From Heterodera schachtii (lineage: Eukaryota > Nematoda > Chromadorea > Rhabditida > Heteroderidae): DNA of 64,000 bases. The notes beneath the pieces were generated by a model. It was not told where the DNA came from. It did not search any database and worked only from the letters and a program-made list of their open reading frames with translations. The stretch covers positions 771,516 to 835,515 of the forward strand of contig SIJG01000030.1 of the NCBI GenBank assembly GCA_023374025.1. Reading direction: 5' to 3'. Positions 12,473 to 25,193 of the stretch are shown one piece after another (position 1 is the first letter of the stretch; each line of letters opens with the position of its first letter). The position numbers and the translations under genes were made by a program.

Positions 12473-13068
12473 TAGGGATTACATTTTTAGGCAAAAATCT
12501 ATTTTTTCCTGAGCTCGGCGTGGCCTGAAACGTACGAAAAACTTTTTTTTTGGCTGTTGTTAAGCTACTTTTCGAGTTATTAGTGCCTATTTTATAGTCT
12601 TTTATTTTTAGCGCCTAAAAAGCCTAAAAATTTTTGAAAGAACCTATTTTTGGCCTATTTTGGCGTTTTGCCCAAAATTGTTAATAAAAATGCAATAAAA
12701 ACGAAAAATACACTCCTAAGAATCGACTGAAAAATTTTTCAAAAATGCATCCTAAGAAATGAAAAATTTTCTCAAAAAATGTTTCACCAACATCAAATAA
12801 ACTGCAGGTTTGGGTATAATTATTTTTTTACTATTTATATTTTAAAATCCAAGGTACTAGCGGTTTTACTTAAAAATTCCTATTTATTTTGTGATATCTT
12901 TTATTTTTTATTCGGCTTAAAAAGACCAATAGTTTATTTTTATTTTTTCTTGTTGACAAAGCAATTTTGGTCTTTTGAATTTTTTGAAAGTTTATTTCTA
13001 AGGGTTTCATTTTTTGTATAATTATTTTGATACAAAAAAGTAAAAAATAAATATTTTAGTGACATTAA
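12473..13068 (+). mobile_element. hAT-like non-autonomous repeat, 5' end preserved
   Basis: The left end TAGGGATTACATTTTTAGG is a variant of the terminal repeat of the copies at 25194 and 43377. It is followed by the family's conserved CCTGAGCTC.GCGTGGCCTGAAACGTACG segment and the CCTATTTT/GCCTAAAAA core. The 3' part switches to the tail shared with 10215-10850, and no closing inverted repeat is visible. The copy is therefore truncated or chimeric. The + frame at 12779-13021 is low-complexity and not a gene. Confidence 0.55.
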
Positions 13069-13079
13069 TAGGGCTTTTC

Positions 13080-16000
13080 GTTAGTCTGCCTATTTTACAC
13101 ACTTTTCTTAAACAAAACTTAAATAAATAGTTTCTGTATCAAAATCCTTCAATAGGCGATCATTTATGACTTTTTTGAACCATAAATGCTGAATTCGAAA
13201 TTTGGGCTTTCGATTTTTTGTCCGAATTCCATTCCGGGATTTGGAATTAATTTTTGTGCATTTTATTTGAATTTTCGGGAAAATAATACAATTAGTAGTT
13301 TTAATTTTTTTTTCATTTATTTGAAGTGATTTTTTGCTTTAAATATTTTATTTATTTAACATTAATTTATTTATTTACTTTACAAATGTTTGGGTTTTCA
13401 TTAACTTTAAAATATTTGATGACCTCATACAAATAAATTACTTTGAAATTCCTAATTAATACATGTTTGCATCTTTTTAATTGCTTATTTCATTATAAAT
13501 TTGTTTATTGTTTATATACGCTTTTATGTGAATATTAGGCAATTTATTACTATTTAATTGTTGTTGTTATAATTCAACGGTCGCATTTTCTCGGCTTTGT
13601 TCTTCTTATTTTCAAATACCCAACCCGCTATAGATTTTTTGCTTGTGTATATGCGTTGTTTTTGCTTGAAATTTGTAATAATATTCTTTTTCAATTATTC
13701 TTTATATTTTTCTCACTAATATATTAATTAATAAATTTTTTATACTTTTATTTTCTTCATATATTTATGAGTAATTGTTCACTTTTATTTAAATGATCAT
13801 ATATAAACTCGGAAACTTTTGTTTCACCCTTTCATAAAAAATCTTCTTCCCTTAACTAATCATTTTTTTGAAAATTATTATTTTATTTGACAATATTAAA
13901 TATTTGTTATATTTATTTTTCATTTCTCATTTCATTTTTCATTTTTGGTTTCATTTTATTTTTATTGGTGAAACAAATGGGAATTTTATTCAAAGTGTAG
14001 AAATATTATACAAAATCATTGATGAGAATATTCGAATTAATGTATCGTTGACGATAAATGAAATAACTTTTTCTTTTAATTAAAGCCTCGAATATAGAAT
14101 TTTTATTTTTTATTATTTTAGATTTATTTTCTTTTAAATAAAATTAGGAATATATATTTTTATATTAATTCAGATGTATGTAATCTTAAGTTATTTTTTT
14201 AATATTAATTTATTCATTTCTTGCATGGCAGCAATTTCCCCTTTTCAACATACTTTGACAGTCTCAATTCGACAATTTCATATTAAATGTTAATAAGATG
14301 CAATTTAATACACCTTGAAATGTAAATATATTAATCACTCTTCATTTCCAACTTTACCTTTTAAAGTAAAAATATTTGAAAAAGGTTTTATTAGTTATAT
14401 AAAATCACATATTTGATAATTATTTCTTTGTTGTAATTTGGCTTTTTTTAATTTATTATTAAATTCTTGGGCAAATTGTCCGATTCTTTTTCATCTCGAT
14501 CAAAATTTTATTTATTTTTATAAAGTTATAGTATTTCATATTTTAATCTCCATTTCAAGCTTTAATGGACTGATTTCAATACGAAAGTGTTTGTTTCGCG
14601 TGTGGTTATTAATTGAAATGAATATATATTTAGCATAACAGAGTATTAATTTGGTAAATATTTTTTTAATTTTCGTTGTTTTTTCATGCCACTTGCTAAA
14701 TGGCGTCTATATCATGTTCAAATTTTTAAATGAGAAATATTTTAATTTATAAATTTGAATAATGATTTGATTTTTTTTTAAAGAAATAGCTTTTTATAAA
14801 ATTTTTATTATTTTTTAATTATATCCACTCACAATAATTATTTTTTCAAAGCATAAGTTATGCAAAATACATTAATTTCAAATATAAATTATTATTTATT
14901 TATAAATGTTTTTTGTACTTGGATATTAGTTTTTAATATATATTATCAATATTCGAATAGCATTTCGTGTTCTCAAATATTTAATTTCTTAGCCTTATTC
15001 ATTGGTAATTTTTAAATACTCATTTCGTTATATATAAGATTGGTATATTTCTTATTTTTCAATTCAAAGTAAAAATTTTAGAATTCACTTCAATTTTCTT
15101 AACAAAAATTTCATTAAATAAATATTTTAATTCTTATTTCATTATTTATAAAATAATCAATATTGTTAATTTAGCTATTATAGGTTTATCCTGACCTAGC
15201 AAATTTTTCAAATGATGCAAAATTATAGATTCAAGTTTATTTTTTTAAATTTTTAGCTTTATTATTAAAAAATAAATTAAAATTATTTTTAAACTAAAAT
15301 CAAGCCTTTTAAATTGTTTTCCTTTTCTTCTCTTCTTTTTCAATTTTTCATTTTCATTTCACATGTTTTTATAAGAGCTTCTAAAGATATCTGATTTAAC
15401 CTTAAAATATTCTGTTATTTTTTTTTATTAATTGAATAATGTAATCAATCACTTTAAACTCATGGATTCGCAAAAATGATAACATCATTTTTTGTCCACT
15501 ATTGTTAATGCATTTCAAATACATACTTTAATCAAAAGGCAGTTGTTTTCATAGACTAATAATATTTACAAATTATATCTTTTTTGATTGAGTAATATTA
15601 TTTATTTTCAATTATTCTTTTTTAGTATAATTTTGTTTTAATAAGCATTTATTTACATTGTCATTTTTTCATGTTTCATTGAAAATCTTTTATTTCTTTG
15701 TTTCTAATTTTGTCTATTATCTATTTATGCCATTTGGAATTAAGAAGGCTTTAATTTTGTTGCAGTGGAATAGATTTAGTGCGATACATATTTTTGGTTA
15801 TATGAACCATTTCTCATTTGTATAATTTTGAAAATTGTTTAAAAAATAAATTTACTTTAAAATTTAAAATTTTGAATTATTTACGGATTCATACAATATA
15901 AAATATATATATTTTTTATTGGAGTTATAGAATGAATTTTATTATTTTCATTGTTTATTTCTTTTTATTTCTCTAGCTCCAAGACTTCCAAAGCTTAATT

Positions 16001-16950
16001 TTTCACCCTCTTTGCAGATACATATTTCGCTGAACTTTTAATTATGGTTGATGTTTTTTTTAACTGAATATAATTTTTCCCAATTTAAAACATGTTTTAA
16101 TATTGCAATTTTTTCAAGTATCTATCTTTAATATAAAGCTTAAATGTGTTACCTTCATATTAAATCATTCTTTTAAAAAAAAATAATTTTTTTGAATATT
16201 ATCAATTTTATTAATTGTTCATCTTCTTTGTTAAGTGCAATGGTCATTTTTTTCGCTCTCATAATATTATTTTTTGCTCATCACTTTTATTCAAATTTTT
16301 TTAGTTTTTCTGTTTTTTTTTTGTAAAAATAAATTGAACTAATTATTTTTTGCAAATATATTTGTTTTTTGTAGTTTTTTTTTAAATTTAAATACTCTTA
16401 TTGAATATTCGTGCTTATATTATATTTTTTAACACCAAAATAATCAATTTTTGGTTATGGTTTTTTTCTTTTGTATTAGCATGATTTTACCCATTTTGCA
16501 TTTTAAATATATAATTTAAGCTCTTGTTGAACCAAAGTACATCGGAACTAGTTGATTGCACAAAAGCAATTTTTTAACTTCGTTTTTCGTATGCATTGCC
16601 AAATGAATTGTTTGAACTTTTTTGACTTTAAGTGGCCAAATTAAGTATTTTAGGTGTGTAAAATGCAAATGTTTTATGAAAAAATGAGTTTTTCAATCTT
16701 TAATTTATTTTTGGTGAAATGGATTATAATTTTATTACTTTTAAATATCTTATCAAATTTTTCGTTTCAAGGATTTCCTCAATTATCTAAAATGCACACA
16801 AATAGTAAGTTTAAAAAATCTCTATTCGCTATTAATATTTTGTCATGAATTATTCATTCGATCATAATTTTAAAATATGGACTAACAAATCCTAAATATT
16901 GAATAAAAAGCTCAAAAATGGGTCTTTTTTTTATAAAATACTAACATCAA
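13080..16950. other. T-rich gene-poor sequence
   Basis: No supportable gene. It contains the second copy of the dispersed box (15725-15780). A block near 14340-14490 recurs near 63205-63300 (shared words AAAATCACATATTTGATAATTATT and TTGGCTTTTTTTA, with small changes). Another block near 16200-16520 recurs near 20690-20900 (shared words GCAATGGTCATTTTT and TTTGTATTAGCAT or a variant). Open frames here are phenylalanine/isoleucine-rich and look like poly-T products. Confidence 0.55.
15725..15780 (+). repeat. Dispersed ~50-bp conserved box, copy 2
   Basis: The block reads TATGCCATTTGGAATTAAGA then AGGCTTTAATTTTGTTGCAG and TGGAATAGATTTA. It differs from copies 3 and 4 at only a few positions, although the flanking sequence has no obvious similarity to theirs. 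Confidence 0.55.
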
Positions 16951-16974
16951 CGATTGCAAGCCGAATACATCTCA

Positions 16975-17202
16975 ATGGTAAATCTCATTCTGTTGTCAGC
17001 GAAAACTTTAGAAAGCGAAAACAAAAGCTTAAAAAATAGACTAAAAACAATGAATATGGATTTGTTCCCGAAAAGCCCCAAAATATGGTTCCTATGGACT
17101 AAAAACCCTCATCAAATCAAAAATTTTTTTAAACGTGGAATGCTATTTTTGAATTCCTTACTTTATACATATGCTGAGAAAAAGATATGTAAATCCATAT
17201 AA
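16975..17202 (+). CDS. Unrecognised short frame, possible relic exon
   Basis: From the ATG at 16975 the frame begins MVNLILLSAKTLESENKSLK and runs to a stop at 17200-17202. The first 40 codons are A-rich and use varied third bases, unlike the T-rich surroundings, which suggests coding ancestry. The segment LESENKSLKNRLKTMN is predicted to be a charged helix, possibly coiled coil. Splice signals are not obvious on either side. The motif AAAATATGG..ATGGACTAAAAA recurs loosely near 43140, so part of it may be a repeat. No family is recognised. Confidence 0.25.
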   Translation: MVNLILLSAKTLESENKSLKNRLKTMNMDLFPKSPKIWFLWTKNPHQIKNFFKRGMLFLNSLLYTYAEKKICKSI

Positions 17203-17588
17203 TTTTCAATCATAATTATGGGTAGTGGAATTATATTTTGCCATTTAAATTGAATTTTTAGGGGCATCATGTTTTCAAGAAAAGAAAATTTTTTTTATTT
17301 CTATTAAATAATATACAAATTTCTGTTTACGTTAAATATTAATTTTTCTTTAATTTTTCATTTAGTTTTATACTTCCAATTGTCAACTGCTCATTTTATC
17401 GGCTGGTATAATATTATATTTGAACGATGGCGAACAGTTCAAAAAATACAAAATAATTCGAATTATGTTAATTTTTTATTTATCTTTATTGTTCATTTGA
17501 ATTAACAAATTTTTTTAATGACCTACGATTTTGCTCGTTATTAAATTATTATTTTTAATTGTGAATTAATTTTTGCAATTTCAAAACT

Positions 17589-17969
17589 TCATTTCTTAAT
17601 ATCATCGATAGCGCTAAGTATTTTTAAGAGTTTTCTATTAGCTACTATAGCCTGTAAACTTCCAAAAATTTCGTTAAGTTTTAAAAAAGTTATGGCCAAA
17701 TTGAAAAACTGGTTCATTGTGTAATTCTGGCCATCTTCAATTGACAACCTTTTTTGAAATTTTCCAAATTGATAGAGAACTCTAGTGCTATCCAATAATA
17801 TAGAATTAAAAATAGTTTGCTTTTGAGAAACAAATAATTTAATTTTTATATTTCTTTTATAAGTACGTCTTTTTCTATTCAAATATTTTATAATTATTGG
17901 TTGTATAATGTATATATTATTGTATATTTTCTCCAAAGGTATTTTGTTAATAAGTTTTTTTTCAACTTG
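17589..17969 (-). CDS. Unrecognised 126-codon minus-strand open segment
   Basis: This is the longest open stretch in the first 40 kb, and the + strand here is not T-skewed. It lacks an N-terminal ATG (the only internal Met is late, in MNQFFNLAITFLKLNEIFG), so it may be a terminal exon or a relic. The C-terminal half is predicted amphipathic helix ending in LSAIDDIKK. One stretch (around 17680) shares AAAAAGTTATGG with 34610-34630, which may be a repeat word. No domain is recognised. Confidence 0.3.
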   Translation of the reverse strand, partial: QVEKKLINKIPLEKIYNNIYIIQPIIIKYLNRKRRTYKRNIKIKLFVSQKQTIFNSILLDSTRVLYQFGKFQKRLSIEDGQNYTMNQFFNLAITFLKLNEIFGSLQAIVANRKLLKILSAIDDIKK

Positions 17970-20900
17970 CTATCTGCTCCTTTTATTGTCTTCCAGAATT
18001 GTATGAAAAGTTCAGTATGAAAATAACATTTAAACGTTTAAACCACCTACATTTATATTGAACACTTTGTTTAAATAATTCAAGTTTTTAATTTTTTAAA
18101 TATTGCAAAAAATTTCGTAACTATCAATTTGCACACTTTAATATTATTTTAGGAATAAATGCGATTCTTTTATAACACACAGAGGGCGGTGACTGGAACG
18201 ATCTTTCCTTTTCTGATTTTAAAAATTAAATTTTAATTTTTGATTTAAACTTTATTATTTTTCAATTATAATTATTATTACTAATTTTCTTATTATTATA
18301 TACCATTTGCATTAGTTATATTTATTGTTTATTTTTTGCAAATTTATTTCTTCTAATTACAAAATTTACAAAATTTTGCATTTAAAAGTATTTGGTAGAT
18401 TAATTTATTTCTTTGACGTTAATTAAACCTAATTTAATTTTTGAGTGATTGTATTTTAAATTCTTTATATGTTCATTTCTATTTTACAGTGCAAAAGAAA
18501 GTATTTCATTTGTAAGCGCATTATTTCGTCTTTTATGTAACAATTCTGTTTTAATTTTAGTTAAATTTAAAGCATTATTACAGCAATTTTTTAATTCAAA
18601 GTATTTACTATTCTTGTGTCGAGCTATATCTTCGTAATGCCCCTCTTTTGGCTGAAAACTAAAAATATTTTTCTACTTGTGATATTAATCTATTTTTAAT
18701 TTTATATTTTTTGTTTCGGCTTTTGCGTTATTTCAATTAATTAAGTTTTTTAGGTGAGAGCTAAAAATTAAAATAAATTTAAAAATAGACTATTTTTTAG
18801 CTTTAAATTAGGGTCTTTCATTTTATAACTGTAATTTTTTTGAAATTTTTTGTTTTTGTTTTTCTTTTATTTTCACTTTGTGTCGATGACGTATTTTGAA
18901 GCAATGGCGACAGTGACGGTGGCGGAATTTGTGACAGAAACGTTAGCATATTTGTAATTTTATAGAAATAGGATTTTTTAATTATCCATATTTAACATAA
19001 TAATTCCATTCATCAGTAAATATTTTATTAATAATTTTGATTCTTTTCTTTATCTTTTGATACAATTCTTTTGCTTTCTCATTCCCGGCCACTTTAAATC
19101 TTATTTCTTTGAATCGCAATAGAGGGTCAATTTTATTTTTTTATTGGCAGAAAATTTTCAAATGTTAAAAATATAGATATTCGAAACGCAAATACTTTAC
19201 TACCTTTTTTTGTTTTGACTAGAGAAATGTGAAATTATAAACAATTATAGGAATAAATATGAATTTTTCTCATTTTCCACATAATTTGTGATTATATATA
19301 GATAAAATAAAAATTGCAGGCCATTATTAAAACTTTAAATAATCATTAATGTAAAATTTATCTAAGAAATAAATGCGCTCATCCGAGTGGTATATTTTCG
19401 TGCAATTGGAAATTTAAGGTTTCAGCAATTTGAATGCATTTATAATTATTTTAGTTAATCAATTTAATTATTTACATATATTATAAAGTGTTTTTTTGAA
19501 TTCATCTCTTTTTTACTCGTATTTAAAAAATAATAATTTATGGCATTGAATGCAGCCAAATGTTTAATCTTGAAATTATTGGATACCACATTTTTAATAT
19601 TAGTTGTCATTTATTCTAAAATATTTCTTATGATGATTTAATTTCTTTCCAAAAAGGAAAATATTTTATAAAAAATTGGTTAATTTACGAAATTTTTATT
19701 TTTTCCCTGACATTTCCTAATCCTTTTTTTGGTCTTTCCAACTAAATAACATCTCTTCTTTATATTATGTTAATTTAAAAAAATATACCTTTATATTTAT
19801 TATATTTTTCTGAAAATTTTATTTCTACGATATATTCTTATATGTAAATGTTTTGTCGAAGTTTTCTCATCCTTTTTTGAATTGATCATAATATGGTTTA
19901 GATTTGCTATTTATATATTTTTTCTTTATAACTTTTTAGCATGTTTTTGTTTTTTACTTTTAATTTCGATGGAATCGGAATTTTTTTTACTCGCTCATTC
20001 CCGAACAGCAGGAATGCTATTGGGGTTTGGATTAGCATTTATAAATAACTTTCTGTGATTTACAGTATTAAAAATTATTTCAATTGTCAACTTCAATTGT
20101 CATTTTTTTTTAATTAAAAATTTTCAAACGGTTTTTTTTATATTAAATTTTTCAAATTAAAATTTGTAAGACTTTTGTTTTGAAACATATTTAACTTAGC
20201 AATTTATTAATTTTTATTCAGGTTGCTTTTTCACTGGCCTTATTTTAAAAATTCGTTAACAAATCGAGCGAACTCAATAATGTTCGCTTTTTTGTAAAAG
20301 GTGAAATTATTAATTTATATTTTTATATGCATTTATATTTAACTTTCATTATAGTTCTTTTGTATATTAAAATTGTTTCATTGAGAACACCAAGTGACCG
20401 TTATTCTTTATTTCGCTAATTAGTCCTGATCAACTGTCATTTATTTATTTTTTATTTTGATGTGCCTTATCAGTGTTTTCATGACCGAGCATAAACCTAT
20501 TTTGTAAATTTTGTTTTCTGTTTTTTTAAATTTTATTGAAAATATTATTATTTTACTTTTATTTTTATTGTGCGTTTTTAATGATTTAATCAATTTTTAC
20601 TTTGTTTATTTTGTGATAAAAAGATAATGAGAATTATTATTTTTTTCTCGCAAGGTCTTCATTAGCATAGCATTCAGTTAATTATTAATTGGTCTTCATG
20701 TTTTACTTTTTTTAATCAGGGCAATGGTCATTTTTCTCGCTTTTTTAATATTTGCTAAATATTTTGGTATTTTTTTTAGTTATATTTTCAAATTTAAATA
20801 TTCTTAATGAGTATCCTGCTTTAATATACTTTAATTTGATTGAATGATATTATTTTTCTATTGTATTTGCATAATTTTACAACTTTTTGGATTTTAGGCT

Positions 20901-23815
20901 GTTCACATTCCATTTTAAATATTATAAATTAGAAAAGCTATTTATATCTTTTGACTGGCCAGCTCACGAATTTTTCTTTTTTTATATATATGATTTAATC
21001 CCTTGTAGAATCCAAAGTCCTTATGTATATTTTTGTTGGAAAAGCAAGTTTTTTTCTTCTTTTTGAAAAACTACTATTTTTATGTTATTATTTTATTTAA
21101 TAACTTTATACAGTTTACTTCGGGTATAGATTTTATATGGTATTAATTTGTAAATAATTTTAAATAAATTGATAACTAATATAGTAATTATGTTATAAAA
21201 TGAATTATTTTCTTTTATTTTTTGTTTTGAGATAATAATTTTATAATTACAATAATTGTCTTATATCACAAATTAACAACACGATTTACCTACATCAATT
21301 TATTATAAATAATAAAATTTTTTAAAATCTTAAAAGCAGTAAAATATAAGTTCAATTTAACCAATCCTCATTTTGCATTATTTAATGATTAGTTTTCAAT
21401 ATTCGGTACTATTTTTTTTTTTTTTTTGCAAAAACTGTCTTGCTAGAAGGAATTTATTCCTAATCATATCATTTATGTAAAAAGTATGTTTTAATAGGAG
21501 TTAAAATTATTGTTAAGTAAAATTTTTTTTATAATAAATTCTCATGCTCGAGACTTTTATCTTAATAGTTGTCCCTTTTTTGGCTTAAATACTAAAAATT
21601 ATATTTTTATGACGATAGATTTGTTATTTCTCTTTGGTACATTCAGTTTTTAGTGCAAATTTTTGATGGATCCAAAAAAATGCTAAAAAATAAATTTTAA
21701 TTAATACATATTAAATGTATTTGAATTAAATCATTGACATATACATAACAGCTTATTAAAATATAATTAATTTTTACTTTTTCACTTTATATATATTTTT
21801 TAATTTGTTTTTTGGGTTTTGTAAACCGTTGAAGTTTGTTTCAATTAAATTCATAAAAATTTAAATTCAAAGGATCTATTCAAAAGTTCTTTGTTATCTT
21901 TCTTTGGGTACTCATTTTTTTTAAATTCTCTTAGTTTTATTTTAAATTCGTTCTAGAAGAAGAATAATTTTATGGTTGTATACAAATATTTTATCGATAT
22001 CTCATCAATGTGAATTTTAAATGAAAGTAAGGTGCATTATTTTATTTAGTAAAATTAATTATTCATCCATCATCCTCTTTTTTAATAATCTTTACTTTGT
22101 TATAACAAACAGAATACTTCATCAATTTTTATATCTGCAATTTATATTAAATTTAATAATAGAATATATTTTTACATCATATTCGTGCGATATACATCGT
22201 TGTGAACAAAAATCCTTTTGCCCAATTTAAGTTTTATTACAAACAAATTTATTTTATTTAGTTTTTAATAAGAATTATTAATCATTAAATTAAAAACTTA
22301 AATTAAATTCATTTTTGGTATTTTCAAATGTATTGTTATTTTTCGATTTTATTCCAGATTTATTTTTTGGCTGTTGATATTTAATTTTATATTTATTATC
22401 ATTTTTTTAATTCTTAGACATCAATTCTCTGTAGTTTTTTGATTAAAATCTTAAATCAGAGATCTATTTATATTTTTGCCAGGCAAACTCTTAAATTGTA
22501 TATTCTTTGTAAAATATGAGACTTAAACTCTCGTAGAGATGAACGAACACTCGATTCATTTGGTTCATTTTTCAAATTCAATTTTTTTGCTTCGTATTTA
22601 TTATGCCTTGCCGAAGAATTATTTGAAATATTTTTATGCCGCTGATAAAATTAAATAAAAATGTTAATTAATAGATGTAGATTTTAAATGAAAAATTATT
22701 TAAATAATATCTAATTTATTGTCTGCGTTTTGGCAAACCCTTTTTGTTAAAAAATTGAATACTTAAAAAGCAATAAAATTTACTTTTATTTTTTTACAGT
22801 GTAAAATAATTTTGAAAAAATTTTCATAATTTCAATTAATTTTTGGAAACTTGAAATTGTATTACACTTGTTTTTTATTACGAAATAAAACTTGAAATTA
22901 AAATAATGATTTTTGTTCAAAATACATTGATAATTTTTAGCAATAATTAAGCTTTAAAAGATTAAAATACGTTTTGACAAATATTAAAATCTTTTTATTT
23001 TTACATATGCATTAATATTATATATAATATCCAAGTTTTCCTATTTTTCACATTCTCTTGCCTTTAAAGTTTCTATAGTTTTACTTTCATATAATTTGTT
23101 TATCTTTTGAATTTGTTATTTTTTCTGTGAACTTTTTCTTCATATGTTAGACAATTTATTAGATTTTCAGTATTTCTAGATAAATTAATCTCCTCTTTAT
23201 TTTTTTCATATAAAAAAGTAAACATTTTTTTATATTTATTGTATCTTTTTGAAGAAATATTTTCTTACATTTATTTTCTTTGAATAAAATCATAATAGTT
23301 AAAAATTTGTTTGTTTTTATTAATAAATATTATTTTTAAATTTATCCTTTTTACTTTTATTGCTCATAATTTTCATTTAAGAAAAATTATGCTAACGATT
23401 ATGTATGCATTTGAGGTACGCATGTTGCAGTCGCATTAATTAAAACGGATTAAAGCCACATGTAAGTGGATAAATGATTAATTACATTAATATTTATTTG
23501 ATTTCAAAAACTTTATCTAATTAATTAGATAAAATTATTTAATTTTTTATTGTATTTCATTTTTAAACAAATTATAATTATTGATTTATAAAATTATTAT
23601 CATCTAGAAAAGGAAAAAATGCATCTTATAAAAATTTATAAAAAATATTTTAATTATTGGTTTATGATGCGTGATGATAATAATTGTTCTTTTAAATGAA
23701 TCACATAAAATGTAATATTGCCTTGGTCTTTCTTTATTTATATTGCAGTTTTTTAATATCTCTATTTGCTTATATTATTATATTTTAATTTTTTAAGTTA
23801 TTTTTTATCTTATTT
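17970..23815. other. T-rich gene-poor sequence
   Basis: No supportable multi-exon gene. A small GC-richer islet at about 18884-18955 encodes on the + strand a peptide ending AMATVTVAEFVTETLAYL-stop, exon-like but isolated. A block near 20690-20900 repeats the 16200-16520 region. A TTATGCCTTGCCGAA word near 22600 recurs at the right ends of the segmental duplication (54820 and 60760). The remainder is A/T low complexity. Confidence 0.5.
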
Positions 23816-23818
23816 TAG

Positions 23819-23893
23819 AGTTGTCGTGAAGCTGCTAACCACCACGTTAGAGACTTTGGGTTGAGCTTGATGGCATTGAGAAGGAACAGATAG
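23819..23893 (+). CDS. Putative exon after a TTATTTTAG acceptor
   Basis: A good 3' splice site (TTATCTTATTTTAG) ends at 23818 and is followed by 24 open codons reading SCREAANHHVRDFGLSLMAL and a few more before TAG. Composition is far GC-richer than the flanks. If a donor at the GGGTTGAG word is used, the frame could continue into the exon-like segment at 24004. No family is recognised. It may be a gene exon or a decayed element. Confidence 0.35.
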   Translation, partial: SCREAANHHVRDFGLSLMALRRNR

Positions 23894-24003
23894 AGCGGCC
23901 TGGCATTGTAGACATATGATTGGATATTTGGTTTCAGTTTTGCCTTTCTTTCGTTTATTTATGAATTAACAGATTTATATAATTAAAAATGTTTATTATT
24001 TAG

Positions 24004-24126
24004 GTTTTTAAAATCTCTGCCATTCTGCGGCGGCAGTGCCCGAGTGAGGAAGCTAAATTTTTTGTTTATATGATTAATAAAATACTAAATATTTCTGTTT
24101 TCCTTTTAATCTTGAAGTCGGCGTGA
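24004..24126 (+). CDS. Putative exon after a TTATTATTTAG acceptor
   Basis: An acceptor-like TTATTATTTAG ends at 24003. Two frames are open across the GC-rich core. One gives VFKISAILRRQCPSEEAK and stays open to 24124. The other gives FLKSLPFCGGSARVRKLN. A donor-like CCCGA/GTGAGG lies at about 24041-24047. With the islet at 23819 it may belong to one + strand transcript whose introns are T-rich. Frame and function are undetermined. Confidence 0.3.
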   Translation, partial: VFKISAILRRQCPSEEAKFFVYMINKILNISVFLLILKSA

Positions 24127-24382
24127 TAATCCCCTCTTTCGGTTATTGAACTTTTCTTTTTAATATGTGTTGTAAAATTTATTTTCTCGATATTTTCAGT
24201 ATCTTGAATTCTTTAAATTTTTTTATCGTTGGAAACTACTCAAAGTAATAATCTTTTTCCTACTTATCAAAATCAATGTTTATTAGATTTAAAAATGAAT
24301 ATTTTGAGATAAATGTATTGCCGGTTGTGGTGGCCTTTCACTTATATTATTAAATTTTAATTTTTTTAAGTTAATTATTGAC

Positions 24383-24481
24383 GAAATTAAATTCTGCTCG
24401 CTATAACCTCGACTTTCTCGTCATCATCTTGCTCGAACAGCAGTTTCTTGCAAAATACTTCTTCGGCCATAAGGCCTTCAA
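24383..24481 (-). CDS. Exon-like GC-richer islet, strand uncertain
   Basis: On the minus strand the segment reads GLMAEEVFCKKLLFEQDDDE followed by KVEVIASRI and stop, a plausible C-terminal peptide with acidic residues. On the + strand a 60-codon frame (24378-24560) is also open, with C-ending codons in its first half. The islet is preceded on the + side by sequence resembling 23765-23818, so 23.8 and 24.4 kb may be duplicated units. The call is only that this is coding-like DNA. Confidence 0.3.
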
Positions 24482-25193
24482 TTTTTATTTTCAAATTAAA
24501 TTATTAGTTTTATTTATTATATCTTATTTAGATGATTTTTTTTATTTAAAAAAAATATAATGTTTTTGAAATCATATTTTTCTTTATACCTTTTATTAAA
24601 TTATTTTGTATATCTTGACACCTTCAATCCCCAATTAATCATTACACCCTTATTTTTGGTTTAGTTTATTTTTTAAAAGTAATTTTATTTGATATCTCAA
24701 TATATTATAGAATAATTTATGATATTGAAAATTTGGAAATATTTCTTTTCGCTTTTTGGTCCAAATTGTTCTCTAAATACTTCTAATAATATGATGTTCA
24801 TTAAATAATTTGTTATCTTATTTTAATTGTTAACTAATTTAGTCGATTGCTTAAAATTCCTTGACCGAGAAGCATTGATACGTTTTTTGTCGAACAAGGC
24901 AGTTACATTTCAAATTCATCAATTAAGTTCATTTTAAAAATAAGGAATTTTAAATTTAAGTTATTTAAATTTTACTTGGATTTTTTGACGAATTGAGAAA
25001 AAAATTATTTCTTCCATTTTTATTGCATTTTTGCATACAATATGAATTAAATTTTTATGATTTTTTCCAATTTGCATGAAATTTTATTTGTATTATTTTT
25101 TGATTTGCTAGAATCAAATATTCATTGATTAAGTATGTTTTGATTTTCTAATAAAATAATTTAGTTACGGTATCATTTTCTCGCTATCATAAC

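Noticed and set aside
14438..14638. + strand 66-codon frame
   Set aside because: Most of it lies in a degenerate dispersed block also present near 63.2 kb, where the frame is broken.
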